A stretch of 64,000 bases of DNA, taken from contig NZ_CP054923.1 of NCBI RefSeq assembly GCF_013364215.1, positions 1,674,001 through 1,738,000 on the forward strand, given 5' to 3'. This document shows, in pieces, positions 20,195 to 29,700 of this stretch. The stretch is from Verrucosispora sp. NA02020 (GTDB lineage Bacteria; Actinomycetota; Actinomycetes; Mycobacteriales; Micromonosporaceae). The stretch's first letter is position 1; each line of letters starts with the position of its first letter. The notes beneath the pieces are model-generated. The model worked only from the letters and a program-made list of their open reading frames with translations, was not told where the DNA came from and made no database searches. The position numbers and the translations under genes are program-made.

Positions 20195-20431
20195 CGACCG
20201 GCACCGAGCGGACCGCCGGAGACCTCCGCGAGCACCCCGGTCGGTTCTCCTCGCCGCTGCTGTGAAGGAGCACCTCGGGCGGGTCGAGGATCGCGACAGC
20301 ATGGGCGGTTCAGCTCGACAGCAGCCGAGACCGACACCAGCGAGCCGCGAGACCGAGCCGCAAGCGGCGAGCCAGAACCCCGAGCCGGGGCCGCCTCAGC
20401 GTGCCTGGGGCCTCGCCGGACGTCGCGCGCG

Positions 20432-22024
20432 TCAGCGGGTCGGTGTCGGGGTGGGGGTGAGCGGCGGGGTCAGCAGCGGCGTCGGCGGCTGCACCACGGT
20501 GCGTTCCAGGTTCACCTGCGCCTGTCCGGTGCCGCCGACGGTGATGTCGTCGTACGCCTGGAGCTGCTTGTCCTGGTCGAAGTAGAGGACGGTCATCGCC
20601 AGCGGGGTCGGCTCCTCGCCTTCCAGGCCGCGTAGCCCGGCACCGCCGGTGGAGCCCTGCACCATCAGCGTCGTCGGCTGCTCGCCCGGCACCTCGGGCA
20701 GCGTGTTGACCCGCCGGTCGTGGGTGTGGCCGGCGAGCACCAGCGGGCAGGTGCCGGAGAGCGGACCGGCCGAGGCCGGGTCGTGCACCAGTGCGATGTT
20801 CACCGGCCGGGGGGAACTGCGGACCGTGGCGGCCAGCTTGTCACCGGTGGCGATCAGCTCGTCGGCGGTGGGCTGGTTCAGGCCGCCGCTCGCCGGTGAG
20901 GTGCTCTTGTCCGGGGTGAAGCGGGGGTCGCCGATGCCGGCGATGGTCAGCCCGGCGACGGTCGCGGTGGTGTTGTCCAGCACGATCGCGTTCGGCTGCC
21001 GGGCCACCGCCGCAGCGGTACGCGGCGAGTCGTGGTTGCCCCGGATGTAGACGAACGGCTTCTCCAGCAGGCTGATCGAGCCGACGTAGGAGGCCTCCGG
21101 CTCGCTGCCCCAGTCGGTGATGTCGCCGGTGTCGATCACCACGTCGATGCCGAACTGCTCGGTCACCGTCCGGATGAGCTGCCAGGCGGCCGGATTGAGG
21201 TGCATGTCGGAGATGTGCAGCACCCGGGTGGTGCCGGGCTCCGGCTCGTACACCGGCAGGGCCGACACGGTGGTGTAGAGCTGGGTGACGTTGCCGATGA
21301 GCCGCTGGAGCTGTTCGGCGTACCGGCCGTAGTCGTTGGCGATCTTGCGGACGTCACCGACGATCGCCGGGGCGTTGACCAGCAGCCCCTCGTACGTGGG
21401 CTCCTCGATCGCCTGCGGCCGCACGGTGGCGGCGGCAGTGCCCAGGCTGCCCGCGCTGATCACCAGCGCCAGCGCGCCGGCCCAGGCCGCCCGCCGGGTG
21501 TCCCGGAAGGCCAGCAGCGCCAGCACCAGCGTGGCCAGCACGGTCGCGCCGACGGTACGCAGACCGAGCCGCAGCACACCCTCCTGGACGTCGTCGACGG
21601 CCGACTGGGTGGCCCGGTTGATGCTCGCCGGGTCGTCGATCAGGGCTTCGGTGCGGCCCTGGTCCAGCGCACCCAGCTCCACGGTCAGCCGGGTCGGCCC
21701 GTCGTGGCTGTCCAGCAGCAGCGCGCCCAGCGGCGGGATGTCGACGGTGGTGCTGCCGTTGACCGCCGGCGCGACGGAGAGCCGGGCCTGGAACGGGCCG
21801 ATGTCGGTGCTGACGTGCCCTCCGGCGAGTACCCCGAGCAGCACCCCGGTCAGCGTGACGACCAGCAGCGCCAGCCCGGCCCCGAGCCGGCGCAGCCCAT
21901 GGCGCCGCCCGGCGCGGGGCGAATCGGCGGCGGCGCGCCGTAGCGAGACGAAGCGACGCGGACGACCGGTCGGGTCGTCCCCGTCCCGATCGCGGTGCGG
22001 CTTCTCGTTCTCGTGATCGTCCAT
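20432..22024 (-). CDS. Membrane-bound metallophosphoesterase
   Basis: 530 aa. One N-terminal membrane helix (about 49-68), further hydrophobic segments near 155-200, then a calcineurin-like phosphoesterase domain. All metal ligands are visible: H270-x-S-D273-x-H275 (HISDMHL), DTGD (298-301), GNHD (329-332) and GHTH (432-435). The active domain should lie outside the cell or in a late loop. The C-terminus is Pro/Thr-rich. CAGAAT lies 6 bases before the ATG, so the mRNA may be leaderless. Substrate unknown. Confidence 0.88.
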   Translation of the reverse strand: MDDHENEKPHRDRDGDDPTGRPRRFVSLRRAAADSPRAGRRHGLRRLGAGLALLVVTLTGVLLGVLAGGHVSTDIGPFQARLSVAPAVNGSTTVDIPPLGALLLDSHDGPTRLTVELGALDQGRTEALIDDPASINRATQSAVDDVQEGVLRLGLRTVGATVLATLVLALLAFRDTRRAAWAGALALVISAGSLGTAAATVRPQAIEEPTYEGLLVNAPAIVGDVRKIANDYGRYAEQLQRLIGNVTQLYTTVSALPVYEPEPGTTRVLHISDMHLNPAAWQLIRTVTEQFGIDVVIDTGDITDWGSEPEASYVGSISLLEKPFVYIRGNHDSPRTAAAVARQPNAIVLDNTTATVAGLTIAGIGDPRFTPDKSTSPASGGLNQPTADELIATGDKLAATVRSSPRPVNIALVHDPASAGPLSGTCPLVLAGHTHDRRVNTLPEVPGEQPTTLMVQGSTGGAGLRGLEGEEPTPLAMTVLYFDQDKQLQAYDDITVGGTGQAQVNLERTVVQPPTPLLTPPLTPTPTPTR

Positions 22025-22090
22025 GCTGAGATTCTGACCTGCCCGCCTGAGGATCTTGGCAAACCCGAGGTGCTGCGTGTCGAGGATGCC

Positions 22091-23254
22091 TCAGCTTCGC
22101 CCGGCGCCGCCACCTGCGAAAACAAGCCGCAACAAGCGGTCATCCTCTGGTGCGGGTCGACCGCGTCCGTCATGGTTGGAGGTGCCCACCCAGAGAGAGC
22201 CGTCCGGCGCGGCGGCGACCGCCCGCAGCCGCCCGTACTCCTCGGTGAGCAGCGCCTGCGGCTGCCCGAGCACGGTGCCGGTGTCGGTCAGCTCGACCAG
22301 CCAGAGCCGCTGTCCGCGCAGGCAGGCGGTGGCCAGCAGCCGCTCGCTGGCGGCCAGGCCGGAGCAGGACGCCTCGTCGGTCGACCACTGCACGATCGGG
22401 TCCACGTACGCCTTGTCGCCGCCGCGCCCCTCGACCTCGGGCCAGCCGTAGTTCTTGCCCTTGGTCACCTGGTTGATCTCGTCCCAGGTGTTCTGGCCGA
22501 ACTCCACCGCGTACATCCGGTCGCCGGACCAGGCGATGCCCTGCACGTTGCGGTGCCCGACGGACCAGACCGGGGAGTTCGGGAAGGGGTTGCCCGGCGC
22601 GGGCTTGCCCTCGGTGGTGATCCGCAGGATCTTGCCGCCGAGCTTCTTGACGTCCTGCGACTGGTCGGTGTCCCCGGCGTCGCCGGTGCTGGCGTAGAGC
22701 TGCCCGTCCGGGCCGAACGCCAGGCCGCCGCCGTTGTGGACGCCCGCCTTGGGGATGCCGGTGAGGATCGGGGTGGGTTTCTCGCCCAGCCGCATCCGGG
22801 CGATCCGGTTGTCCTGTTCGGCGGTGTAGTAGACGAAGACCGTGCGGTCCTGCGCGAACTCCGGCGACACGGCGATGCCCAGCAGGCCACCCTCGCCGGA
22901 GGCGACCACGTCGTCGACGGTCTGCCGCTCGGTGATCCGCAGGCCGTCCGGGCTCGACTCCGGGCCGACCTGGACGATCCGGCCGCTGTCGCGTTCGGTG
23001 ACCAGCGCCCCGCCGTCGGGCAGGAAGGCGATGCCCCACGGCACCCGCAGCCCCCGGGCCAGCACGGTGGCCACCACCTCCTGGCCGCCGCCCGGGGCGC
23101 TGGCCGACGGCGTCGGGAGGTTCGGCGGCTCGCCGGCCGGATCCGGTTCCGGTTCGCCGAGGCTGCACCCGGTGGCCGCGAGCAGCAGCGTCGTGCAGGA
23201 GGCGGCGAGGAACCCACGGACCCGACGGGCCGGGGAGTACGGGGGAGCGCTCAC
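22091..23254 (-). CDS. Lipoprotein of the PQQ-dependent glucose/sorbosone dehydrogenase family
   Basis: 387 aa. GTG 23254 gives a short N-region, a hydrophobic segment and the lipobox LLLAATGC. A Pro/Ser-rich linker precedes a six-bladed beta-propeller with family repeats (GLRVPWGIAFLPDG, GGLLGIAVSPEF, HNGGGLAFGPDGQLY, GHRNVQGIAW, NYGWPEVEG). Such proteins oxidise aldoses with PQQ or calcium. No PQQ synthesis genes are in the window. Same strand and 66 bases upstream of the metallophosphoesterase. Confidence 0.87.
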   Translation of the reverse strand: MSAPPYSPARRVRGFLAASCTTLLLAATGCSLGEPEPDPAGEPPNLPTPSASAPGGGQEVVATVLARGLRVPWGIAFLPDGGALVTERDSGRIVQVGPESSPDGLRITERQTVDDVVASGEGGLLGIAVSPEFAQDRTVFVYYTAEQDNRIARMRLGEKPTPILTGIPKAGVHNGGGLAFGPDGQLYASTGDAGDTDQSQDVKKLGGKILRITTEGKPAPGNPFPNSPVWSVGHRNVQGIAWSGDRMYAVEFGQNTWDEINQVTKGKNYGWPEVEGRGGDKAYVDPIVQWSTDEASCSGLAASERLLATACLRGQRLWLVELTDTGTVLGQPQALLTEEYGRLRAVAAAPDGSLWVGTSNHDGRGRPAPEDDRLLRLVFAGGGAGRS

Positions 23255-23348
23255 CCGCCCGAGCCTAGCCCGCTGTCCGGGTCGGCGTGGAGGTCGGCGG
23301 ACCCCCGCCCCGGTGGCGGTACGCACGACGGGTCTATCGTCGGCTGGC

Positions 23349-24275
23349 GTGAAGGTATGGATCCCGCACGAGTCCGGTCACGCCCTGCTCGGCGAGCTGC
23401 CTCCGCAGACCGTCGTCGAGACGATGGAGGACCCGGCGAGGCCCCCCTCGTCGGTTGACGGTGTCCGGTTCTGGGTGCCGCCCTTCCTCGCGACCCGGGA
23501 GATCGTCCCGTTCGCGCACGAACTGCCGGATCTGGCGGTGGTGCAGTTGCTCTCCGCCGGTGCGGACGCCTGGGCCGGCCGGGTGCCGGACGGGGTGATG
23601 CTCTGCGACGCCCGGGGTGTGCACGACCCGTCCACCGCCGAGTGGGTGGTCACCGCGATCCTGTCCCGACTGCGGGCCTTCCCGGAGATGATCCGCGCCC
23701 AGGCCGAGCGCCGGTGGGCGTACGACGAGGTGGCGCCCACCGACGAGCTGGCCGGCAAGCGGGTCCTGATCGTCGGGGCCGGGTCGATCGGCACCGCCGT
23801 GCGGGACCGGCTCGCGCCGTTCGAGGTGGAGTTCACGCTGGTCGCCCGGACGGCCCGGCCGGAGCAGGGGGTGCACGGCGTCGACGAGCTGCCCGAGCTG
23901 TTGCCGCACGCCGACGTGGTGGTGCTGCTGGTGCCGCTGACCGCGCAGACGCGGGGCCTGGTCGACGAGAAGTTCCTGGCCGCGATGCCGGACGGCGCGC
24001 TGCTGGTGAACGCCGCCCGGGGGCCGGTGGCCCGCACCGAGGCCCTGCTCGCCGAGCTGTCCACCGGCCGGATCTCCGCCGCGCTGGACGTCACCGATCC
24101 GGAGCCGCTGCCCGCCGACCACCCGCTCTGGGAGCTGCCCAACGTGCTGATCACCCCGCACGTGGCCGGTTCGGTACGCGGGCTGCTGCCCCGGGCGTAC
24201 CGGCTGGTCGGTGAGCAGATCCGCCGGTTCGCCGCCGGTGAGCGGCCGGAGAACGTGGTGGTCGACGGCTACTGA
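23349..24275 (+). CDS. D-2-hydroxyacid dehydrogenase (phosphoglycerate dehydrogenase-like)
   Basis: 308 aa NAD-dependent enzyme. Rossmann motif GAGSIGTAV. The catalytic Arg-Glu-His set is Arg in NAARGPVA, Glu in VTDPEPLP and His in ITPHVAGS. It lacks the C-terminal ASB/ACT domains of the serA product at 52218, so it is not the main serine-pathway enzyme. TATCGT sits 8 bases before GTG 23349, a leaderless layout. It converges on and overlaps the next gene by 7 bases. Confidence 0.9.
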   Translation: MKVWIPHESGHALLGELPPQTVVETMEDPARPPSSVDGVRFWVPPFLATREIVPFAHELPDLAVVQLLSAGADAWAGRVPDGVMLCDARGVHDPSTAEWVVTAILSRLRAFPEMIRAQAERRWAYDEVAPTDELAGKRVLIVGAGSIGTAVRDRLAPFEVEFTLVARTARPEQGVHGVDELPELLPHADVVVLLVPLTAQTRGLVDEKFLAAMPDGALLVNAARGPVARTEALLAELSTGRISAALDVTDPEPLPADHPLWELPNVLITPHVAGSVRGLLPRAYRLVGEQIRRFAAGERPENVVVDGY

Positions 24276-24646
24276 GCCGTCTCGGGTTCGCCCCGCCCGG
24301 CCGCCGCCACCAGCCGGGGCAGGTCCTCACGGCGTACGGCGGGCAGCACGAGCTGCTCACCGTCGTCGAGTCGGGCGACCGCCCGGCCCCGGGGATCGGC
24401 GCCGAACTCGGCGACCTGGTCCCAGGGGATCCGACGCTGCCCGGCCAGCGCCCGCAGGCGCAGCCCGGCGAGGTCGGCGTCGGTGCCGGCCCGCCACGCC
24501 CAGACCGCCACCGCCAGCGGCACCAGCAACACCGGCAGCAGGTAGGCGCGGGCACCGGCCAGCGGCAGGGCGCCGATGGTGGCGACGATCGCCGCCACCA
24601 GGATGGCCTGGTTGTGCCGGAACCGGGTGGTGTCGGAGCGAGCCAT
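24269..24646 (-). CDS. Small PH-domain-like membrane protein
   Basis: 125 aa. Two hydrophobic helices (AILVAAIVATIGALPLAG and YLLPVLLVPLAVAVWAW) followed by a bacterial PH-like strand set (RRIPWDQVAEFGADPRG, LPAVRREDLPRLVAAAG). This matches the common actinobacterial two-helix PH family of unknown function. Convergent with the dehydrogenase, with a 7-base overlap of 3' ends. The ATG at 24646 is preferred; an upstream ATG at 24721 would add 25 unlikely residues. Confidence 0.75.
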   Translation of the reverse strand: MARSDTTRFRHNQAILVAAIVATIGALPLAGARAYLLPVLLVPLAVAVWAWRAGTDADLAGLRLRALAGQRRIPWDQVAEFGADPRGRAVARLDDGEQLVLPAVRREDLPRLVAAAGRGEPETAQ

Positions 24647-24841
24647 GTCCCGATGATTGCACCAGGCCGGATGCCGCCCGCAGCGGGCCGCCCCGGAGCG
24701 GGGACACGTGACCGGACTCACTGTCGACTGCCCGTCACTCCCGGCGAGCCGGATCGTTCATCGATGTTGGGCGGTGGACTTCACCTGTCGCCGCCCCGCA
24801 CCGCCGCACCGCCCCAGTGCCCCCTCACGAAGGCGACCGTC

Positions 24842-27097
24842 GTGCCCGTCGCGTCTGTGTTCCGAGCCGCCGTGTTCCGTGCCGGCGCCCGCTCACCGTT
24901 TCTGCCGGAGTCCTGCGTACTCGCGCTGGTCGTGCTGTTGGTCGCGGTCGGTGCGGTCGGTGCGGTCCCGACCCTGGCGGTGGTGGCGCTCGCCGGGGCG
25001 GCCGGCTCCACGCTGGCGGGCGTCCGCCTGTCCCGGCTCGCCACCGGCGCCGACGTGCCGGCCGCCACCGTCGACGGCGGTCGGTTGGCCCGTCGTCGCG
25101 CGGCCCGGCCCCGCCGTGCCGCCGCGCTGCTGCACGGCGCCGTGATGGCCGCCGGCCTCACCGCCGCGGTCCTGCCACTGGCCTCCGTGGGGCAACGGCC
25201 GACAGCCGCGACGGTCGGGCTCCTCGGCACCGCCGCCCTGCTCGTCGGTGGCCTGTCGAGCCTGCCCCGACCGCCGAGACCACCGTGGCGGGTACGGCTG
25301 CTGCGGGTGCTGGACGCCGCCGCGCCCGGCGTCTGGCTGGTGCTCGTCGCCTGGCTGTCGCTGCCGTACGCCGGCACGGCACCCTCGGTGCGGCTGGTCG
25401 CGGCGGTGGCGTTGGGCGTGCTGGCGGTCGACGCGCTGCTCGTGCTGACCGGTGCCTATCGGGCCGGCGGCGTCAGCCGGTGCCGGGCCGGTGCGTCGGC
25501 CATCCTGTTCGCGCTGGTGCTGCTGGCGGTGCTGCCGTCGGCCGCCGGCCGGGTGGCGCTGCTGGCGGTCGCCCCGCTGGTCGCCGGGGTGCTGCTGGTC
25601 GCCGGCGGGATGCGGCAGGCGGCGCGGTCGGGACCCGAACCGGAGGTCCGGACGGCCCGGTCCTGGCCGGTGGTGGTGGTGCCGGCGGCGGCGGTGGTGC
25701 TCGCCGTCGTCCACCAGGTGCAGGCCGGGCTCCTGCTGGACAACACGGCGGTGCTGCTCGCGCTCGCCGCAGTGCCTCCGCTGGTCGCCCGGGAACTGGT
25801 CCGGGGCGCGCAGGAAGCCACGGCGTCGGCGGAACCGGCACCGCCCGGACCGGAGCCGGTGACCGCCGAGAGCCGCGGGCCGGACGGCCGGGCCGGTCTG
25901 CTGCGGGCGCTGGCGGCCTGGCCGGACCAGGGTGCCCTGCTGGTGGTGGACCTGCACCTGACCGAGTTGCCCGGGGTGGCACTGCGCGACGACGTGGCGG
26001 CCGGGGCGGTGCGCCGGGCGCGCGCCATGGTGACCGCCGACGACGAGGTGTTCGACCTCTCCGGCGGCGGGCTGGCGGTGGTCACCGGGTCCGGACCGAT
26101 GATGGCCTATGCGTTGGGCAGCCGCCTGATCACCGAGTTGCGCCGTCCGTACGAGGTGGCCGGCGCGGTGCTGCGCTCACGTCCCAGCGTCGGGCTGGCC
26201 GAACTGGCCCCCGGGCGCCCCGAGGACGTGCTGCGGCAGGCGGACCTGGCCCGGCGGCGGGCCGCCCAGCTCGGCCGGGAGCGGGTCGAGTGGTACGACG
26301 CCTACCTGGAGGAGCAACTGGTCCGCCGGCTGGACCTGGAACGGGAGCTGCCCGGTGCGGTCGCCCGGGGTGAGCTGGACCTGGTCTTCCAGCCGGTGGT
26401 CGACCTGGCCGACCGCTCGCCGGTCGGCACCGAGGCGCTGCTGCGCTGGCGCAGCCCGGTGCTCGGCACGGTCTTCCCGGCGGAGTTGCTGCCGGTGGCC
26501 GAGGACCTCGACATCGTGGGCGAGCTGGGCGTCTGGGTGCTGGACCGGGCCTGCCGGCAGTTGGCGCACTGGTCCGGCGGCGGTCGGCGGCTCTGGATGT
26601 CGATCAACGTCACCACCCGGGAGCTGACCTCGCCGGACTTCGTGCCCCGTACGGCCGCGGTGCTCGACGCGTACGGGGTGGCGCCGGACCAACTCGTGGT
26701 GGAGGTGGCCGAGCCCCGGGTGGGTGCCGAGCTGTCCACCGTGGTGGCCCGGCTGGCCGGTCTGCGGTCGATGGGCATCCGGACCGCCCTGGACGACTTC
26801 CGGGCCGCGCACGCCTCCCTGGCCCAGCTGCGGCGGCTCCCGATCGACCTGCTCAAGGTCGGTCCGGAGTCGGTGGTGCCGAGCGGCGATCCGGCCGGTC
26901 CGCTGCTGGACGTGGTGGTCACCGTCGCTGACCGGCTGGGTCTGGAGGTGGTCGCCGAGGGGTTGGAGTCCGCCCACCAGGTCGACGGGGCGCAGCGCGC
27001 CGGGTGCCGCTACGGCCAGGGCTTCGAACTCGCCCGGCCGGCGACCGCGGAACGGGTCGAGGCGTACCTTGAGGAGTTCCCGTCCACGTCACGATGA
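24842..27097 (+). CDS. GGDEF-EAL family membrane protein with degenerate motifs
   Basis: 751 aa. Hydrophobic N-terminal third (6-9 helices). In the GGDEF domain the signature is replaced by SGGGLAVV, so cyclase activity is lost. The EAL domain keeps EALLRW, the metal Asn (MSINVT), EVAE, LDDF and VVAEGLE. It has DFRAAHASL in place of DFGTGYSSL and KVGPE in place of KxDRS, so a metal-binding Asp is missing. It may bind rather than cut cyclic-di-GMP. Start uncertain: ATG 24764 is also in frame. Confidence 0.85.
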   Translation: MPVASVFRAAVFRAGARSPFLPESCVLALVVLLVAVGAVGAVPTLAVVALAGAAGSTLAGVRLSRLATGADVPAATVDGGRLARRRAARPRRAAALLHGAVMAAGLTAAVLPLASVGQRPTAATVGLLGTAALLVGGLSSLPRPPRPPWRVRLLRVLDAAAPGVWLVLVAWLSLPYAGTAPSVRLVAAVALGVLAVDALLVLTGAYRAGGVSRCRAGASAILFALVLLAVLPSAAGRVALLAVAPLVAGVLLVAGGMRQAARSGPEPEVRTARSWPVVVVPAAAVVLAVVHQVQAGLLLDNTAVLLALAAVPPLVARELVRGAQEATASAEPAPPGPEPVTAESRGPDGRAGLLRALAAWPDQGALLVVDLHLTELPGVALRDDVAAGAVRRARAMVTADDEVFDLSGGGLAVVTGSGPMMAYALGSRLITELRRPYEVAGAVLRSRPSVGLAELAPGRPEDVLRQADLARRRAAQLGRERVEWYDAYLEEQLVRRLDLERELPGAVARGELDLVFQPVVDLADRSPVGTEALLRWRSPVLGTVFPAELLPVAEDLDIVGELGVWVLDRACRQLAHWSGGGRRLWMSINVTTRELTSPDFVPRTAAVLDAYGVAPDQLVVEVAEPRVGAELSTVVARLAGLRSMGIRTALDDFRAAHASLAQLRRLPIDLLKVGPESVVPSGDPAGPLLDVVVTVADRLGLEVVAEGLESAHQVDGAQRAGCRYGQGFELARPATAERVEAYLEEFPSTSR

Positions 27098-27113
27098 CGG
27101 TGGCTTAACCGGT

Positions 27114-28136
27114 TCATGGGCGGAACGCGGGCGGGCCGGTACTGCCGCGCGGGGTCAGGTGCGCGGTCTCGTCCTCGACCACGACCGCAGCAGCGCCCTC
27201 GATCGCCTGGAGCAGGTGCCGGGCGGCGTGCGCGCCGTACGCGGGGATGTCCCGGCCGAGCGCGGTCAGCGGCGGGTGCACCAGCCGGCACAGCGGGGAG
27301 TCGTCCCAGGCCACGATGGACAGCTCGGTCGGGACGGCGAGCCCCATCTCCTGGGCCACCGAGAGCCCGGCGATGGCCATCACGTCGTTGTCGTAGATCA
27401 CCGCGCTCGGCCGGACCCGGGAGCTGAGCAGCCGGCGGGTGGCCCGGGCGCCCTCCTCGCCGGTGTAGTCGGAGGAGACCGTCACCGCCTCGGCCAGTCC
27501 CAACCGCTGGCAGACCTCGCCGAACGCCCGGGTGCGGGTGGCGGTGTGCAGCAGCTCGGGCAGGCCGCCGACCCGGGCGATCCGCCGGTGGCCCAGCGCG
27601 TACAGGTACTCCACGGTCTCCACGAGGGCTGCCGCGTCGTCGGACCAGACGCTGGTCAGTCCACCGGTGCCCGAGGGGCCGCCGATCACCACGGCGGGCA
27701 GGCGCAACTCCTCCAGCACCGGCACCCGCCGGTCGTCGGTGCGCAGGTCGCAGACGAGTACGCCGTCCACCCGCCGCTCGCCCCACCACCGCCGGTAGAC
27801 CGCGATCTCGGCGTCCTGGTCGGCGACCACCTGGAGGGTCAGCGCGTACGAGCGGGCGGAGAGTTCGGTCTCGACACCGCTGATCAGCTCCATGAAGAAC
27901 GGCTCGATGCCGAGCGTCTGCGCCGGTCGGGCCAGGATCAGCCCGATCGCCCGGGCGGACGCGCCGGAGAGGGCCCGCGCGGCGCTGCTCGGGCTGAACC
28001 CGATCTCGGCGGCGATGGCGAGGATGCGTTGCCGGGTCGCCTCGGAGACTCCCGGCTGCCCGTTGAGCGCGTACGACACCGCGCCCTTGGAGACCCCCGC
28101 CCGTCGGGCGACGTCCGCGATGGTGGGCCGCTTCAC
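27114..28136 (-). CDS. LacI-family transcriptional regulator
   Basis: 340 aa. N-terminal HTH of the LacI type (TIADVARRAGVSKGAVSYALNG) and a periplasmic-binding-like sensor domain (PSAVIYDNDVMAIAGL, ELSIVAWDDSPLCRLVHPPLTAL). GTG 28136 follows AGGAGG. It is divergent from the sugar ABC importer and beta-mannosidase operon, so it is probably their repressor, relieved by a mannoside or derivative. The C-terminal GP-rich tail is short and unremarkable. Confidence 0.93.
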   Translation of the reverse strand: MKRPTIADVARRAGVSKGAVSYALNGQPGVSEATRQRILAIAAEIGFSPSSAARALSGASARAIGLILARPAQTLGIEPFFMELISGVETELSARSYALTLQVVADQDAEIAVYRRWWGERRVDGVLVCDLRTDDRRVPVLEELRLPAVVIGGPSGTGGLTSVWSDDAAALVETVEYLYALGHRRIARVGGLPELLHTATRTRAFGEVCQRLGLAEAVTVSSDYTGEEGARATRRLLSSRVRPSAVIYDNDVMAIAGLSVAQEMGLAVPTELSIVAWDDSPLCRLVHPPLTALGRDIPAYGAHAARHLLQAIEGAAAVVVEDETAHLTPRGSTGPPAFRP

Positions 28137-28279
28137 CGGCGTACGTCCTCCTGGTCGCTCTGTCTGCCCGCCGCGCGCGGGGGCGCGGGCGTCGGGCACC
28201 AACGCTACCGGTCGCCCACTGCCGTCCCGGTGGCGGTCCGGCACCTTCGTGATCGGCTGATCGGACGCCGTCACTTGTT

Positions 28280-28383
28280 CGGTTCAGCCGACCGACGGGT
28301 TACCGGAAGACGCGGTCTGTAACGCACCGTTGACACCGCGAGAGCGCGCCCTTACGGTCCTAACTTATCCGGTTCAGTCGACG
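28280..28383. promoter_or_regulatory. Pair of direct repeats flanking the importer promoter (candidate operators)
   Basis: CGGTTCAGCCGAC at 28280-28292 and CGGTTCAGTCGAC at 28370-28382 differ at one base and lie 90 bases apart. One is upstream of the -35 box; the other is just downstream of the expected transcription start. Their placement suits a LacI-type regulator bound at two sites. Confidence 0.45.
28330..28358 (+). promoter_or_regulatory. Sigma-70-type promoter of the sugar importer operon
   Basis: TTGACA (28330-28335), a 17-base spacer, then TACGGT (28353-28358). This is a near-consensus -35 with an actinobacterial -10. Transcription would start near 28365, giving a leader of about 65 bases to the binding-protein ATG. 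Confidence 0.65.
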
Positions 28384-28428
28384 CTCCTCGATCTATGGAG
28401 CGTTCGCAGCCTGCGTGGAGGAGGGGTC

Positions 28429-29700
28429 ATGAGACGGTCCACACCCCGGTGGCTGCGGGTCGCAGCCGTGGGTCTGACGGTCGGTTCGCTCGTCGTCGCG
28501 TGCAGCGGACGCAGCACCACCGGCGGCTCCGGCGGTGAGGTCACCCTGACGATCAACTTCTGGGGGGACTTCGGCCTGCAGGACCTCAAGACGAAGTACG
28601 AGGCGGAGCACACCAACGTCAAGATCGCCCTCAACTCGGGCGAGTACAACGCCCAGCACGAGGACCTGCAGAAGAAGCTGATCGCCGGCTCCGGTGCCCC
28701 CGACATCGCCGCCGTCGACGAGGGGTTCATCGTCCAGTTCCGCAGCCAGGCCGACAAGTTCGTGAACCTGCTCGACAAGGGCGCCGGAAAGTACGAGACC
28801 GCCTACCTGCCGTGGAAGTGGAAGCAGTCGCTCTCCGCCGACGGCGCCACCCAGATCGGCCTCGGCACCGACGTCGGCGGCCTGGCCATGTGCTACCGCA
28901 CCGACCTCTTCTCCGCCGCCGGCCTGCCCACCGCGCGCGACCAGGTCTCCGCACTCTGGCCCACCTGGGACAAGTTCCTGGAGGTCGGCCAGGGGTACAC
29001 CGCCGAGACGGGGAAGAAGTTCATCGACAACGCCACCAACCTGTTCAATCCGATCCTCGGGCAGCAGCAGGTCGGCTTCTTCGACGCCGACGAGCAGTTG
29101 CAGATGGCAGGCGGCCCCAAGGTCGCCTTCGACTACGCGGTCAGGGCGGCCGACGTCGGGATCTCCGCCAACCTGACCAGCTTCCAGGCCGACTGGGACA
29201 AGGGCTTCACCAGCGGCGCGTTCGCGGTGCTGCCCTGCCCCGCGTGGATGCTCGGGCACATCCAGAACACCGCACCCGGCACCAGGGGGCAGTGGGACAT
29301 CGCCACGGTGCCGGGTGGCGGCGGCAGTTGGGGCGGCTCCTTCCTCACCGTGCCGAAGCAGGGGCGCAACGTCGACGAGGCGTACAGGTTCGTGGAGTGG
29401 CTGATCCAGCCGGAGCAGCAGATCGAGGTCTTCAAGACGGTCGGCAACCTGCCCTCGCAACCCGCCCTCTACGCCGATCCGGCGATCGCCGAGTTCACGA
29501 ACGAGTTCTTCAACGCCGCGCCGGTCGGGCAGATCTTCCCCCGGATGGCCGAGGGCCTCACCCCGCAGTACCTGGGCCGCAAGAACGGGCCGACCCGGGT
29601 CGCGGTGGAGAACGTGATCAACCGGGTGCAGAACGGCACGCTCGCGTCCGGCGCGGCCTGGGCCGAGGCGATCAAGGAAGCCGAGAAGGCCGGCAGGTGA
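28429..29700 (+). CDS. Sugar ABC transporter substrate-binding lipoprotein
   Basis: 423 aa. ATG 28429 after GGAGGAGGGG. Lipoprotein signal with cysteine in SLVVACSG. The body is a family-1 solute-binding protein (TINFWGDFGLQDLKTKYE, then GGSFLTVPKQGRNVDEAYRFVEWLI). It captures a sugar outside the membrane and hands it to the two permeases that follow without gaps. The cognate ATPase is not in the operon and is probably a shared MsiK-type ATPase elsewhere, as is usual in actinomycetes. Gene context suggests mannosides. Confidence 0.92.
   Translation: MRRSTPRWLRVAAVGLTVGSLVVACSGRSTTGGSGGEVTLTINFWGDFGLQDLKTKYEAEHTNVKIALNSGEYNAQHEDLQKKLIAGSGAPDIAAVDEGFIVQFRSQADKFVNLLDKGAGKYETAYLPWKWKQSLSADGATQIGLGTDVGGLAMCYRTDLFSAAGLPTARDQVSALWPTWDKFLEVGQGYTAETGKKFIDNATNLFNPILGQQQVGFFDADEQLQMAGGPKVAFDYAVRAADVGISANLTSFQADWDKGFTSGAFAVLPCPAWMLGHIQNTAPGTRGQWDIATVPGGGGSWGGSFLTVPKQGRNVDEAYRFVEWLIQPEQQIEVFKTVGNLPSQPALYADPAIAEFTNEFFNAAPVGQIFPRMAEGLTPQYLGRKNGPTRVAVENVINRVQNGTLASGAAWAEAIKEAEKAGR

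Larger units (their letters stand above)
19874..20431. other. Intergenic region with repeats, no gene seen
   Basis: 558 bases between two convergent genes. No frame here looks coding by composition. It holds a set of tandem repeats and a strong hairpin, listed separately; the remainder shows nothing recognisable. Confidence 0.6.
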
